Positions 49,509 to 59,176 are shown, counted from the first letter of the stretch. The stretch is 64,000 nucleotides of DNA from CAYFUG01 sp964346295 (GCA_964346295.1 CAYFUG010000003.1:1-64000), one strand, 5' to 3'. Translations and numbers: made by a program. Notes: generated from the letters alone by a model not told the origin.

Positions 49509-52205
49509 TCACGCTTCCCTCCCGCAGCACTTCTTATATTTCTTCCCACTGCCACAAGGACACGGCTCATTCCTCCCCACCTGCTTACCACCCACAATCG
49601 GTCTAACCGGCTCGGCCTGTTTCTCTTGGTTCTGATTTTGCTCTCTTTCGCTTTGAGATCGACCGGTACTTCCGACTCCATTAGCCGCTGCCGCCGAAGC
49701 AAACTGCTCCGGTCGCTCTCCTCCGCTATAAGAAGCCTTTCTCATTAAAGAAGCTAGTAGCGAGTCTTGCTCTACTACTTTAACTTTAAAAATTGCTTTG
49801 ACAACATTCTTATTGATAGAATCCAAAAGATTCTGAAACATATTATAAGCTTCTTTTTTGTACATAATCAACGGATCTCTCTGTCCATAGCCCTGGAACC
49901 CAATGCTACCCCGTAAGTAATCCATTTGATCTAAATGCTCCATCCAAAAACTGTCAACAGTTTGCAGGTAGATATTTTTTTCTGCTTGTCGGAACTGTTC
50001 AGGAGACTCTTTTTCTTTTTTGCCTAGTTCTTGCTTAGCAACTCCATAAAGTAACTCAATCATAGCACTCTTCTTTTGAGCGCTCTGATTAAGATTTTTG
50101 CTTTTTCTAATATCTAAGAGCTTTTGATGAAGTCCTGGCTGGTCTCCTCCCATAATACTAACCGCCTCTTCGGAAATTTCTTCCGTATTCCACTCTTCTT
50201 CATTTTCCGAGGCAGTATGCATCCCCACTAACATCTCCCACTCTTGATTAATCATCTCCAAAACTTTCTCATGGATACTTTCTTTTTCTAAAATCTCCTT
50301 TCGACGCCGATAAATCGCTTCTCTCTGCTTGTTCATTACATCGTCGTATTCCAAAATCCGCTTTCGAATGTCAAAGTTAAAGCCCTCAATCTTGGTTTGA
50401 GCCGATTCAATCGAGCGGCTGATCAGCTTGTTTTCAATAGGTTCATCTTCTGGCAATCCCAACCTACTCATCACTGATTTAAGGCGATCTCCTCCGAATC
50501 GTCTTAATAGTTCATCTTCTAAAGAAACAAAAAATTGACTGGCTCCTGGGTCTCCCTGTCGACCGGCTCGTCCTCGTAACTGATTATCAATTCGCCGAGC
50601 TTCGTGACGCTCTGACCCTAAGATAAACAACCCGCCTAGCTCTTTGACCTCTTCGGAGATTTTAATGTCGGTTCCTCGCCCTGCCATGTTAGTAGCAATC
50701 GTTACGGCTCCTTTTTGACCGGCTCTGGCAATAATCTGGGCCTCTCGAGCGTGGTTTTTAGCATTCAAAATCTCGTGCTTAACTCCTCTCTTTTTGAGTG
50801 CTGCTGCCAATTCCTCAGATTTTTCGATAGCAATGGTACCCACCAGCACTGGTTGGCCTTTCTTGTTAAGCTCAGTCACCTTTTCGGCAATGGCTCGAGA
50901 TTTTCCGGGTTCAGTTTTGTAAATCACATCCCGTCGATCATCTCGAACGGTGGGCTTGTTAGTAGGAATTTGCAACACTTCTAGTTTATAGACTTTTTCA
51001 AACTCCTCCGCGCTAGTAGCCGCCGTTCCGGTCATTCCCGATAACTTGTCATACATTCGAAAGAAGTTTTGGAAAGTGATAGTAGCCAAAGTTCGCGACT
51101 CCTTTTGAACCACTACGCCTTCTTTAGCCTCAATAGCTTGGTGCAGACCCTCGCTATAACGCCTCCCCGGCATCAAGCGCCCAGTAAACTCGTCCACGAT
51201 TATTACCTCACCTTCTTTAATTACATAATCTCGATCCTTTTTAAACAGAACATGGGCTTTGAGAGCTTGCTCCAAATGATGAACATAAGAAATTTTACTG
51301 GTCTCATAAAGATTTCCCATTCCCAGCCATTTTTCTATTTTTTCGATCCCCGGGCTGGTTAGCACTACCGAGCGCATTTTTTCATCCAGATTATAATCTT
51401 CGTTTTCTTTTAGTCGTGGCACTAAGCTGGCAAATTGCTGATACATCTTAGTAGACTCCGTATCAGGAGCAGAAATAATCAAAGGAGTTCGGGCCTCGTC
51501 AATTAAAATGGAATCTACCTCGTCTACAATAGCAAAGTTGAGGGGCCGTTGCACTAAGCGTTCTAAGCTTTGAGCCATGTTATCCCGCAGATAGTCGAAT
51601 CCCAGTTCGTTATTGGTAGCGTACAGTACATCCGCCCCGTAAGCCTCCTTCCGCTCCACCGGAATTAAATTTTCCATTTCTACTGTCACTTCATCTTGGT
51701 CCAGCTTTTTGGGTTGATACAAATAAGCTCCGTCATGGTTCAAACAAGCGGTAGAAAGTCCCAAAAAGTTATAGATGGAGCCCATCCAGTTAGCATCCCT
51801 TCGTGAGAGATAGTCGTTAACCGTTACCACATGCACTCCTTTGCCGCTCAAAGCGTTCAAATAAACCGCTAAAACCGCCGAAAGAGTTTTCCCTTCTCCA
51901 GTTTTCATTTCGGCGATTTTACCTTCGTGCAAGGCCATTGCACCAATCAACTGAACATCGTAGGGCCGTTCTCCGATTACTCGCCAAGCTGCCTCTCGAG
52001 CTACTGCAAAAGCTTCCACTAACAAGTTATCCAGCTTTTTGCCCTCCTCCAGCTGCTTTTTGAGCTGAGCAGTTTTTTCCTTTATTTGAGCATCGGTTAA
52101 CTTTTTAATCTCCTTCTCTCGAGCATTAATCCGGGCTACCACCTGGCCCTTTTTGTCCAACTCTTTTTTCTGGGCATTGCCAAAAACTAATTCTAAAAGA
52201 TTCAT
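49509..52205 (-). CDS. secA: Preprotein translocase ATPase SecA
   Basis: The 898-residue protein matches SecA. NBD1 has MKTGEGKTLSAVLAVYLNAL and VDEVDSILIDEARTPLIIS; NBD2 has ATNMAGRGTDI and LRGRAGRQGDPG. The preprotein cross-linking and helical scaffold domains are present, and the C-terminal zinc motif is NEPCPCGSGKKYKKCC. It drives Sec-dependent export. Before the zinc tail is a Gln/Ser-rich linker. The stop abuts a family-A element. A minus-strand promoter is seen at 52384-52412. Confidence 0.97.
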   Translation of the reverse strand: MNLLELVFGNAQKKELDKKGQVVARINAREKEIKKLTDAQIKEKTAQLKKQLEEGKKLDNLLVEAFAVAREAAWRVIGERPYDVQLIGAMALHEGKIAEMKTGEGKTLSAVLAVYLNALSGKGVHVVTVNDYLSRRDANWMGSIYNFLGLSTACLNHDGAYLYQPKKLDQDEVTVEMENLIPVERKEAYGADVLYATNNELGFDYLRDNMAQSLERLVQRPLNFAIVDEVDSILIDEARTPLIISAPDTESTKMYQQFASLVPRLKENEDYNLDEKMRSVVLTSPGIEKIEKWLGMGNLYETSKISYVHHLEQALKAHVLFKKDRDYVIKEGEVIIVDEFTGRLMPGRRYSEGLHQAIEAKEGVVVQKESRTLATITFQNFFRMYDKLSGMTGTAATSAEEFEKVYKLEVLQIPTNKPTVRDDRRDVIYKTEPGKSRAIAEKVTELNKKGQPVLVGTIAIEKSEELAAALKKRGVKHEILNAKNHAREAQIIARAGQKGAVTIATNMAGRGTDIKISEEVKELGGLFILGSERHEARRIDNQLRGRAGRQGDPGASQFFVSLEDELLRRFGGDRLKSVMSRLGLPEDEPIENKLISRSIESAQTKIEGFNFDIRKRILEYDDVMNKQREAIYRRRKEILEKESIHEKVLEMINQEWEMLVGMHTASENEEEWNTEEISEEAVSIMGGDQPGLHQKLLDIRKSKNLNQSAQKKSAMIELLYGVAKQELGKKEKESPEQFRQAEKNIYLQTVDSFWMEHLDQMDYLRGSIGFQGYGQRDPLIMYKKEAYNMFQNLLDSINKNVVKAIFKVKVVEQDSLLASLMRKASYSGGERPEQFASAAAANGVGSTGRSQSEREQNQNQEKQAEPVRPIVGGKQVGRNEPCPCGSGKKYKKCCGREA

Positions 52206-52270
52206 AATTGCTTAAAAATAAAAGTAGTTGCAATCTAAATCGTCTCAAAACAACCAACCGTCCAAGTCAC

Positions 52271-52306
52271 GGTTCCCCCTTTACAAAAGGGGGTTAGGGG
52301 GATTGA
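52271..52306. repeat. Short hairpin repeat, family B
   Basis: GGTTCCCCCTTTACAAAAGG followed by GGGTTAGGGGGATTGAG, very close to the copy at 35606. It lies in the secA upstream region. Confidence 0.8.
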
Positions 52307-52383
52307 GAAAATTATCCTCTAAAATACAACTGCAAAATTTTCCTTAATTCTCTAATTTAAAGTTTAATTTCACTACAGTTAAA

Positions 52384-52412
52384 AGTATAAGCTTCTCAAA
52401 ATCACAACGCAA
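52384..52412 (-). promoter_or_regulatory. Probable secA promoter
   Basis: On the minus strand TTGCGT, 17 bases and TATACT. The expected start is near 52377, giving a leader of about 170 bases that includes a family-B hairpin. Confidence 0.5.
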
Positions 52413-52414
52413 CC

Positions 52415-52443
52415 TTGACAGAATTGTCAAAATATGCTAGCAT
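52415..52443 (+). promoter_or_regulatory. Plus-strand promoter with perfect palindrome at -35
   Basis: TTGACA, 17 bases and TAGCAT. The -35 is the left half of TTGACA-GAAT-TGTCAA, a perfect inverted repeat that could be an operator. A strong terminator begins only about 14 bases after the -10. Confidence 0.45.
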
Positions 52444-52456
52444 GGGTTGTTAAGTT

Positions 52457-52495
52457 AAAAAGCCCGCCTGCACCTAATGCACCGGCGGGCTTTTT
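52457..52495. terminator. Strong bidirectional Rho-independent terminator
   Basis: AAAAAGCCCGCCTGCA pairs with TGCACCGGCGGGCTTTTT apart from one bulge, with A/T runs on both sides. It can end leftward hpf transcripts and any rightward transcript from the promoter at 52415. Confidence 0.9.
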
Positions 52496-52587
52496 CTATG
52501 GAAAAAATATCAAAAAACATAAACTAGACACCAAATAATCAACTCCTATTTTTTACCATACTCTGTTTTCCTGTCCCACATCCCAGA

Positions 52588-52706
52588 GGCTTTCATGTTT
52601 GGATGCGATTCTAGGAAAAATCGAGGCTTCGCTTGAGGCGTACTGAAAGGTACGGTGAAAGCGAAACGCAGATTTTGACAACGAAGCGCGCCAAACAGGG
52701 AAGTCT
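52588..52706. repeat. Palindromic element, family A
   Basis: Nearly identical to the copy at 47258. Its right end touches the hpf stop (TGA at 52707-52709). Confidence 0.87.
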
Positions 52707-53018
52707 TCAAGATCTCCGGCGGTCATCCCGGACCTTCTCCTTCTCCCGCCTAATCTGCTTCATCAAGGCCTCCTTGGCCCCATCCACCGCTTCCACAAAA
52801 GTAGGTTGCTCCTTCTCGGCCCGAAACTTCCAACGGGGAGTGGTCACCATCAGCTCCACTCGCCAAAAATTATGTCGATTTTGACTAACTTCCACATCCA
52901 CCATTAGCTCGTCATCTTGCTTAGCATCTAGCAACTTACCCACCTTAGCAATTTTATCCTCCAAATAATCTCGCTCTTGATCGCTCGGCTTAGTCTCAAA
53001 CAAATAATTTACTCGCAT
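52707..53018 (-). CDS. hpf: Ribosome hibernation promoting factor (HPF/RaiA family, short form)
   Basis: The 103-residue protein matches the short HPF/YfiA domain: DYLEDKIAKVGKLLDAKQDD, VEVSQNRHNFWRVELMVTTP and EKEQPTFVEAVDGAKEALMK. The C-terminus is very basic (KQIRREKEKVRDDRRRS) and has no long-form dimerisation domain. It binds the 30S A and P sites in stationary phase. A family-A element follows the stop directly. Confidence 0.9.
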   Translation of the reverse strand: MRVNYLFETKPSDQERDYLEDKIAKVGKLLDAKQDDELMVDVEVSQNRHNFWRVELMVTTPRWKFRAEKEQPTFVEAVDGAKEALMKQIRREKEKVRDDRRRS

Positions 53019-53044
53019 AAGCTTGATTTTAATTGTTATAGAAA

Positions 53045-53110
53045 AGTCTAATGATTATTACGGTGAAGGTCAAAACGCAGGCGGCAACAACGAGATTCGC
53101 AAAATTTAAA
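53045..53110. repeat. Family-A element, truncated
   Basis: ACGGTGAAGGTCAAAACGCA, GGCGGCAACAACGAGATTCG and AAAATTTAAAAGCCTC represent only the right half of the element. It ends a few bases from the murB stop. Confidence 0.55.
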
Positions 53111-53114
53111 AGCC

Positions 53115-54104
53115 TCACATCACCAGCTCGATTTCTTCTTTCAGCTCAATACCAAACTGCTCCCTCACCCGCACCTTAATAGTCCCTATCAGCATAATCA
53201 CCTCCTCCGCCGACGCCTCCCCGGTATTTACAATAAAATTAGCCTGCTTCTCGCTCACTTGCGCTCCTCCTATTTTGAGACCTTTGAGGCCAGCCATGTC
53301 AATTAGCCACCACGCTGGTATCTGGCCCTTGTGAGGCATTCTTAATTTTTGACCCGTATCAGTTTCAAACTGCTTTTGAAGTTTAATTGGTGCTTGAGGA
53401 TTCTGAAACACCGATCCTGCCGAAGAAAGTAAACCCAAAGGCGGATCCTTAGCTTTTCTCTGTTGGCTAATAACCTTTATTTTCTCTTTGATCTCATTCA
53501 GCTTACCTGGCTTCATTTTAAACAAAACCTCCCAAACAATCAACTCGGGCCGCTTTTTAAAGATACTGGTCCGATAGCCAAACTGGGCTTCTTTTTGAGA
53601 AAGTATTGTTTTCTCATTCTTGATCGAATTCCAAGCTTTAACTTTTGTTACTACCGCCGCCATTTCCGACCCAAAACAACCGGCATTCCCTCGCACCGCG
53701 CCTCCCACGGCTCCAGGCACTCCCGCCGCCCACTCTAAGCCACTTAAGCCTTGCTCCGCTGTTTTAATCACTAAACGAGATAGTGCCAAACCAGCTCCAC
53801 ACTTCACTGCTACTTGGCTCTCTTTGGCCGATTTCGCCTCTTTGCCGTTATTAGCGTCCGAAGCTTCTGAAATTTCTAGGGACTGATTTTCTAATTTAAT
53901 CACTAATCCAGCAAACCCCTGATCAGAAAACAAGACATTACTGCCGCCTCCCAAAACAAATACCTTTTCTCCTTCTTTTTCCGCCCACTCTAAGGCCTTT
54001 TTCAATTCTTTCAATCGACTAACGCTCACCCAAAACTTAGCCGGTCCTCCAATTCGGAAAGTCGTCCTCTCTTTTAGGGAAATATTTTTTTGAATTTTTA
54101 GCAT
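53115..54104 (-). CDS. murB: UDP-N-acetylenolpyruvoylglucosamine reductase
   Basis: The 329-residue flavoprotein shows TTFRIGGPAKFWVSV, VFVLGGGSNVLFSDQGFAGL, GLSGLEWAAGVPGAVGGAVR, GYRTSIFK and SAGSVFQNP, with the catalytic Ser in the last. It reduces the enolpyruvyl group to make UDP-MurNAc using FAD and NADPH. It appears to be type I/IIa by motifs, with an acidic insertion near 85-95 (ASDANNGKEAKSAKESQ). With ddl it shows that this organism makes its own peptidoglycan precursors. Confidence 0.95.
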   Translation of the reverse strand: MLKIQKNISLKERTTFRIGGPAKFWVSVSRLKELKKALEWAEKEGEKVFVLGGGSNVLFSDQGFAGLVIKLENQSLEISEASDANNGKEAKSAKESQVAVKCGAGLALSRLVIKTAEQGLSGLEWAAGVPGAVGGAVRGNAGCFGSEMAAVVTKVKAWNSIKNEKTILSQKEAQFGYRTSIFKKRPELIVWEVLFKMKPGKLNEIKEKIKVISQQRKAKDPPLGLLSSAGSVFQNPQAPIKLQKQFETDTGQKLRMPHKGQIPAWWLIDMAGLKGLKIGGAQVSEKQANFIVNTGEASAEEVIMLIGTIKVRVREQFGIELKEEIELVM

Positions 54105-54115
54105 AAATTGAAATC

Positions 54116-55105
54116 TTAATTTTGAGCTTCAAAAAAATTCCAAACCTCATCTGTTGCAGAAAATGCCTGAGAAGGCCTGTTACTCTCTGGTTTATTAGGC
54201 GATAACTTTGCCCCTGGCCAAGAATGTCCTCCATCCTCAGCAACGCAAAGCTCAACTTGAGTGCCATCATCACACTGAGAATATAGCTCACAATAGCCTT
54301 TGTCATTTTTCAAAATCCTCTCTGGATCCTTTTTGCAATTATTTTTACCGATCCATCCCTCTATGGTTTCTGGAACAGACACAAATTCTGTCTCGCCGTC
54401 AATTCTACATTTTGGTCCACAACCCCCTTCAAATAAAACATGGTCGTCTTGCAAGCCATGAATATGCATAACTGAAATTGGCTTGCTAGGGTTGCAGTCA
54501 TCATAATTATTAGTTCCAGCAACTGCTGCTACTGCCGTAAAAGTATCGGGCATCTCGCAAGCAAGACGATGAGAAAGCATTCCTCCGTTAGACATGCCAG
54601 TTGCAAAAATTTTATCAACACTAACTTTCACTTTAACATCCTCGATTATCTTTTTAACAAAACCGACATCATCACTGTTACTTTCTATAGAATATCCGCA
54701 ACAACTTCCCGCATTCCAAGTAGCAAACTTGCCTGACTTTAAGCGACTTGTACCATTAGGAAAAGCAATAGCAAAACCTTCTTCGTCAGACTTTTTAACC
54801 CAACCATAATAATCCCTTTGGATCTCAGCAGTACCCATTCCACCGTGAAAAGAAAGCACTAAATCGATAGACTTGCCCTCATAGGACTCCGGGATATGCA
54901 ATAAGTAATAACGCTTCTTTTCTTCATGATTTAGGGAGAATTTGTAATCTCCTGGCTTCAGAAAGGATTCCTCCGTTCTTGGATCCGAATTAATAAAAAC
55001 AGGCTCAAATTTTTCTCGATCAAGCCAACGATTTCTGTAACCAACCAAAAGCAAAAGAAGTGTCATCAAGGCACCCACGAAAAATAGGAAGAATTTTTTA
55101 CTCAT
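54116..55105 (-). CDS. Secreted alpha/beta-hydrolase esterase (LpqC/feruloyl-esterase-like)
   Basis: The 329-residue protein has one N-terminal signal or anchor helix (about 5-22). The hydrolase domain follows: VLSFHGGMGTAEIQRDYYGW (oxyanion region), FAIAFPNGTSRL, nucleophile motif ATGMSNGGMLSHRLAC (Ser near 172), Asp in MHIHGLQDDHVLF and His in AEDGGHSWPGAK. This is the layout of PHB depolymerase/LpqC-type esterases. Ten or so Cys suggest disulfides outside the membrane. The substrate is unknown; polyesters or sugar esters are likely. Confidence 0.85.
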   Translation of the reverse strand: MSKKFFLFFVGALMTLLLLLVGYRNRWLDREKFEPVFINSDPRTEESFLKPGDYKFSLNHEEKKRYYLLHIPESYEGKSIDLVLSFHGGMGTAEIQRDYYGWVKKSDEEGFAIAFPNGTSRLKSGKFATWNAGSCCGYSIESNSDDVGFVKKIIEDVKVKVSVDKIFATGMSNGGMLSHRLACEMPDTFTAVAAVAGTNNYDDCNPSKPISVMHIHGLQDDHVLFEGGCGPKCRIDGETEFVSVPETIEGWIGKNNCKKDPERILKNDKGYCELYSQCDDGTQVELCVAEDGGHSWPGAKLSPNKPESNRPSQAFSATDEVWNFFEAQN

Positions 55106-55134
55106 ATTTTTAAAATTAAGTTAAAATTCCAACG

Positions 55135-55923
55135 CTATTCCACACTTTCAATCATCGCCTTAGTAACCCGCTCTACTTGGGCTATTATCCGAGAGTTAAC
55201 CTTCAATTTCAAAAAGATCTCGTGGGAGTAGTCAAAAAAGATTCTCAGTAACTTTACCGTGTCCGGGCTAATCCTCACAAACAGCCGATTCTCTTTTTGT
55301 TTTTGGATGCCGCAATTTTGACAGAAAGCTCCCCCTGGCGGAAAAAAGAACAACTCTAATTGCCCCTTGAGTTCTGCTCGACAACGCCTACAGATAAACA
55401 ATTCCGGCTGGTAACCATTCCAAGCCAAAGCCTTCCAAAACAATCCCAAGCGAAAAATCCGAGCCTGAATTTTTAGCCGATCTAAACTCTCCTTAGCCAT
55501 TTGCTTACTCTCTTTTGACCAGTTTTTTAAACAACTCTTCGACCAATTATCCAAAAAACTTAGATAAGCTTTTAAGGCCTCAAAAAAATCCTCATTCGGC
55601 TCTCCTTCTGGAAACAACCGCGCCAAGGCTTGTAGCTCTCTTCGAGCCTCTGTTAAGGCCTCCAGACTCTGCTTAAGATTAGGAAAATACTCTTCCACAA
55701 TCACCCCTCGTACCCGATCCAACTTGCGACACTCCAACAAAAACACCTCACTCTCGGTCAACGGCTCTAATCCTCCCGCCAGTTTGGCCTTGGTCTTACG
55801 CGTCCCAATTCCCAGCACCGTTTGATAGCCCCGCTCCCGAGAAAAAATCCGGTACAACCTGTCATATTCCCGAATCTCCCGAGAAAACAACACCAGGGCC
55901 TGAACTTTATAATCCATTGCCAT
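55135..55923 (-). CDS. recO: DNA repair protein RecO
   Basis: The 262-residue protein has the RecO OB-fold start (VQALVLFSREIREYDRLYRI, then IGTRKTKAKLAGGLEPLT). A helical middle follows, then a four-Cys zinc site (CRRCRAEL and CQNCGIQ). RecO with RecR loads RecA on SSB-coated DNA. A second ATG two codons in is equally possible. It belongs to the recombination genes of the window with ruvB. Confidence 0.9.
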   Translation of the reverse strand: MAMDYKVQALVLFSREIREYDRLYRIFSRERGYQTVLGIGTRKTKAKLAGGLEPLTESEVFLLECRKLDRVRGVIVEEYFPNLKQSLEALTEARRELQALARLFPEGEPNEDFFEALKAYLSFLDNWSKSCLKNWSKESKQMAKESLDRLKIQARIFRLGLFWKALAWNGYQPELFICRRCRAELKGQLELFFFPPGGAFCQNCGIQKQKENRLFVRISPDTVKLLRIFFDYSHEIFLKLKVNSRIIAQVERVTKAMIESVE

Positions 55924-56021
55924 TATCTCTAAAACCCCCTAGAATTATTTACATAAAACTCTGTCATTTCGATCGAAACGAAGTGAAGTTGCGATGACAG
56001 CAATTACCTAAAAACTATGCC

Positions 56022-56642
56022 ATGGACATTCTTATTCAAATTACTCTCTTTCTTGTAATTATTCTCTCAATCCTCTTCTTTTTCAAGGGCAAACTCACCG
56101 CCTGGGCCAGCTCAGTTCCTGGTCTGGTTTTCGGGACCTGTTTGATTTTAACTCTCAGTGCCCTTTTTTGGGCCGCTCCTTTTCGCTCCTTGGCCGATTG
56201 GAGTTTGCAGAAAGCTGGAATCTATCAAGCCATCCAAAGCACTGATCAAACTCTCCACTCTTACAAGCCTAGCACGATTTACCAAGAAAAAAAGGAGACC
56301 GCTCAACAAGCCACAGAAGGCCTTTTCCAATCGGTCAAAGACCGCCTCTGGAAATCCGATTCTGAATCCGAATCCAACTCCAATTCTCCCGAAACAGAAA
56401 CCGAAGCAACCGAGCAACCAACCCCCGGCTTCCTGGAAGAGAACCTTTACCCTCAATTAGTCGGGTTTTTTACTTCAATTTTGCGCTTCCTCGCTGTTAT
56501 CCTAGGACTTGTTGGACTGGGGCTCGCCACTTACCTAGGCTACGCTTCTCAAAGCCTCCGTCAAGCTCAAAAACTCTCCCGCCGCTGTAGCAAATTAGAA
56601 AAAGAAGTGGCAGAGCTGAAGAAAAAGATAATATTGGAATAA
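56022..56642 (+). CDS. Membrane protein with C-terminal coiled coil, unknown
   Basis: The 206-residue protein has two helices near the start (about 2-22 and 30-50), an external loop of about 90 residues rich in S, E and T (SDSESESNSNSPETETEATE), a third helix (about 147-175) and a coiled coil end (SRRCSKLEKEVAELKKKI). No family is known to me. It is the only rightward gene in this stretch; a terminator follows at 56671. Confidence 0.6.
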   Translation: MDILIQITLFLVIILSILFFFKGKLTAWASSVPGLVFGTCLILTLSALFWAAPFRSLADWSLQKAGIYQAIQSTDQTLHSYKPSTIYQEKKETAQQATEGLFQSVKDRLWKSDSESESNSNSPETETEATEQPTPGFLEENLYPQLVGFFTSILRFLAVILGLVGLGLATYLGYASQSLRQAQKLSRRCSKLEKEVAELKKKIILE

Positions 56643-56670
56643 ACAATTAACTAAAACTAGCACCCCGTAG

Positions 56671-56697
56671 AGACACGCCATAGTGTGTCCTTTTTTG
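56671..56697 (+). terminator. Rho-independent terminator
   Basis: GACACGC pairs with GTGTGTC around CATA, followed by CTTTTTTG. It lies about 30 bases after the stop of the membrane protein gene. Confidence 0.75.
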
Positions 56698-56814
56698 TTT
56701 TAAGTTAATAAGACTCCTCGATTCTTTAGTTCAAAAATTTTCTTCTCTAGTAAAAAATTGCATATTCTGAGCGACACAATCAAGGAATTTTGCACCTAGC
56801 TTTTAAAACAAAGC

Positions 56815-57399
56815 TTATCTTGGTCTCTTCTGACTCTCAAACCAATTGTCCAATTCAGCCTGAGTGAAAAGTTCCTTGATGTCACCCTTGTTATACATAT
56901 CTCCTTTTTCAAAAACGATCCCTGTAATAGTGAGTACCTCCACCACTCGCTTAAATATCGGTTCTTGTAGAGTTTTTTGATAAACCGCCTCAGCATCAGC
57001 CGGTAGCTCATAAATTAATTCAGTGGCCAGTTCCAGCTCCGCTTGAGTTAGTTCTAAATCAAAGCCAAAAATAGTTCTTCCCGTCAAGAAAATATTCTTC
57101 ACAAAACTTTTAAAAAGATAAAAAACCACTAACAAGAAAAATCCTGCAGGAGCAATTAAATAGCCAAAAAACTTGTGGTTGAGTTTTCTCATCTGATAAG
57201 AAGACTCCCTAAAAAACTCGCCATTCAAAGAATTGAAATAATAATCATAAGCGAAAAGAACTGCTCCTACCAGAGGCAAAACAAAAAGAGCCAGTAACAT
57301 TAAATTTCCCCAAAAAACCCTGGGAAACTCCCGTTTGCACTTTTCAATATCATTCTGAATAAAGTTTTGGACTTCTTCTTTGCTTGGTTTTGATTGCAT
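56815..57399 (-). CDS. Membrane protein, unknown
   Basis: The 194-residue protein has two helices (about 30-52 and 77-96) followed by a soluble part of about 90 residues (FGFDLELTQAELELATELIY, YQKTLQEPIFKRVVEVLTIT). No family was recognised. It follows the GT2 gene in the same direction after about 40 bases, so it may be part of that glycan pathway. Confidence 0.5.
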   Translation of the reverse strand: MQSKPSKEEVQNFIQNDIEKCKREFPRVFWGNLMLLALFVLPLVGAVLFAYDYYFNSLNGEFFRESSYQMRKLNHKFFGYLIAPAGFFLLVVFYLFKSFVKNIFLTGRTIFGFDLELTQAELELATELIYELPADAEAVYQKTLQEPIFKRVVEVLTITGIVFEKGDMYNKGDIKELFTQAELDNWFESQKRPR

Positions 57400-57439
57400 T
57401 TTTTAGCATAAAAATTGTCTTGAAATTGGGAATTCAAAA

Positions 57440-59176
57440 TTAACCCTTCCTCTCATCTTTCTTGATAATCTTCTCCGTCACCCAAAACTCCCCCATATAA
57501 TACTTCAGCATTTGGCGAGTCTGAGCGTGCACCGCCGGTGTCGCTCCTAAAATCGGAGCAATAAGAGGCGCCAAAAACCACTGAAAAAACATGTTGGCGT
57601 AGCGCCACTTGCTATATTTAGCTGGTCGAGGAGGCATTAGGAGAAAACTCAAAAACATCGAGCTTACCAGGCCTATCATCGCCAAAGTCATCAAAAAACG
57701 AGTGATGTAAGGCAAATTATGGGCCAATACCGATTCATTAAAGCGCTCTCCGCCCAAAATCAGCGGTAGCCATCCCAGTAAAGCCAAGATAAAAGAAGCG
57801 GTAGCCCAACTGTGATGCCCTTCTAGCATGGTGAAAAGATATTTAAACTTCTTCCAAAAAGGAATTTTTTTGTTGCGTCGAAAGGCCCGAGCCAAAAGAG
57901 GAAAGTTCTCGATGCCGTAAGCCCAACGGTGCTTTTGTTTGTACTGATTTTTAATGGTATGCCAATAATTATTCCCCAGCACCGCATCCATAGAAACCGG
58001 CAAATAAACCGGTTTTACCTGATAATCGCCGTCAAAAAAGTTGTAGCCCTTCCAATAAATAATGGAATCCTCCGAGATCACATTCACCGGCCAATACCCC
58101 ACATCCACAATGGTCTTGAAGGCCTCGCTATGAGAAGAAAAAGTTACCATGTGATCCGGTCGCATCGACTCCACCATGTGCCAAAAAGAAGAACCAGTTA
58201 CAATCACTCGCACCGGCGCAATGGTGTCCCAAAGATTGTTGTGATACATCGGAAGAGGCTGATAAGCGTGCTGCAAGCGCTTGGGCTCCGTCACAAAAGC
58301 ATAAGTCAAAGCCGCCAAGTACTGGGGATGAGCGCAAGCTTCACAATCAAAATTAGTCAGCATCACATTTTCCAAGGGAATATTCTTCTTTTCTAGGTAG
58401 ATCTTTAATTTTTTAGCGGCGTAAGTAGCGTTAGAAGCCTTGCACTTCATTTCATCATCCTTAACTTTATGAACAGTCACTAAAAAATCAAGAAATTTGT
58501 CGCCATAAGCTTCTCGCAAAACTTTCTCCTTTTTGTCCCGTTTTTCCTTAGGCTCCCGTTCCTCCATTGCCAGAAGAATAATGATTTTGTTTTTCGGATA
58601 ATTAGAGCGATAAATCGCCTCCATTGCCGGTTTAATATTCTCTGCGTCTTCAATGGCCGTTGGCAGCATTATCACATGATAAACTTTCTTCCAGTCCAAA
58701 AACTGATCCTGATTCTTTAAATCCTCCTTAGCTCTTTTGAGGAAGTTTTTTCGCTCAATCAAGCGCTGCTTAAGCAACTTGCGAAGCTTCCGACTCATCC
58801 CAGGAGTTCTCAGCTCTTCTTTGGTGTCCTTAATTTCTCCTTCTAGCTCCTCCAAAAGAGAGTCGCCTTGAAAAATCCGCCGCAACCGATAGCGCCAATC
58901 AATCCGCTTAGAGCGTTCTAGCTTGCGATAAGCCATGATAGAATAACTAGCGATATAAACCGTCCGATAGAGCCAGTAAATATCAAAGGCAATAATAAAA
59001 ATGGCCGCCCACACCGGCAAAACCCAAGAAAGCACAAACATTCCAAGTAAAGTCAGCCAAGTAAAAAAGCCTGGCATGCTCTCAAAAAAGCGCTGCCAGA
59101 AATGTTCCGTCGGATCCGGATCCCGCGGATCGGGATAAGTCCAACCATTCTTACCAATATTGCTAGTACTAGTCAT
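57440..59176 (-). CDS. Membrane glycosyltransferase, family 2
   Basis: The 578-residue protein has two helices near the N-terminus (about 35-75) and a GT-A domain: HVIMLPTAIEDAENIKPAME, MLTNFDCEACAHPQYLAALT with the D-x-D-like site, SEDSIIYWKGY and an acceptor motif KNQYKQKHRWAYGIENFPLL like Q-x-x-R-W. Four or five C-terminal helices follow. The plan resembles processive cellulose- or hyaluronan-synthase-type GT2 enzymes, and the sugar is unknown. A basic segment (90-160) is inserted before the catalytic domain. Confidence 0.85.
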   Translation of the reverse strand: MTSTSNIGKNGWTYPDPRDPDPTEHFWQRFFESMPGFFTWLTLLGMFVLSWVLPVWAAIFIIAFDIYWLYRTVYIASYSIMAYRKLERSKRIDWRYRLRRIFQGDSLLEELEGEIKDTKEELRTPGMSRKLRKLLKQRLIERKNFLKRAKEDLKNQDQFLDWKKVYHVIMLPTAIEDAENIKPAMEAIYRSNYPKNKIIILLAMEEREPKEKRDKKEKVLREAYGDKFLDFLVTVHKVKDDEMKCKASNATYAAKKLKIYLEKKNIPLENVMLTNFDCEACAHPQYLAALTYAFVTEPKRLQHAYQPLPMYHNNLWDTIAPVRVIVTGSSFWHMVESMRPDHMVTFSSHSEAFKTIVDVGYWPVNVISEDSIIYWKGYNFFDGDYQVKPVYLPVSMDAVLGNNYWHTIKNQYKQKHRWAYGIENFPLLARAFRRNKKIPFWKKFKYLFTMLEGHHSWATASFILALLGWLPLILGGERFNESVLAHNLPYITRFLMTLAMIGLVSSMFLSFLLMPPRPAKYSKWRYANMFFQWFLAPLIAPILGATPAVHAQTRQMLKYYMGEFWVTEKIIKKDERKG

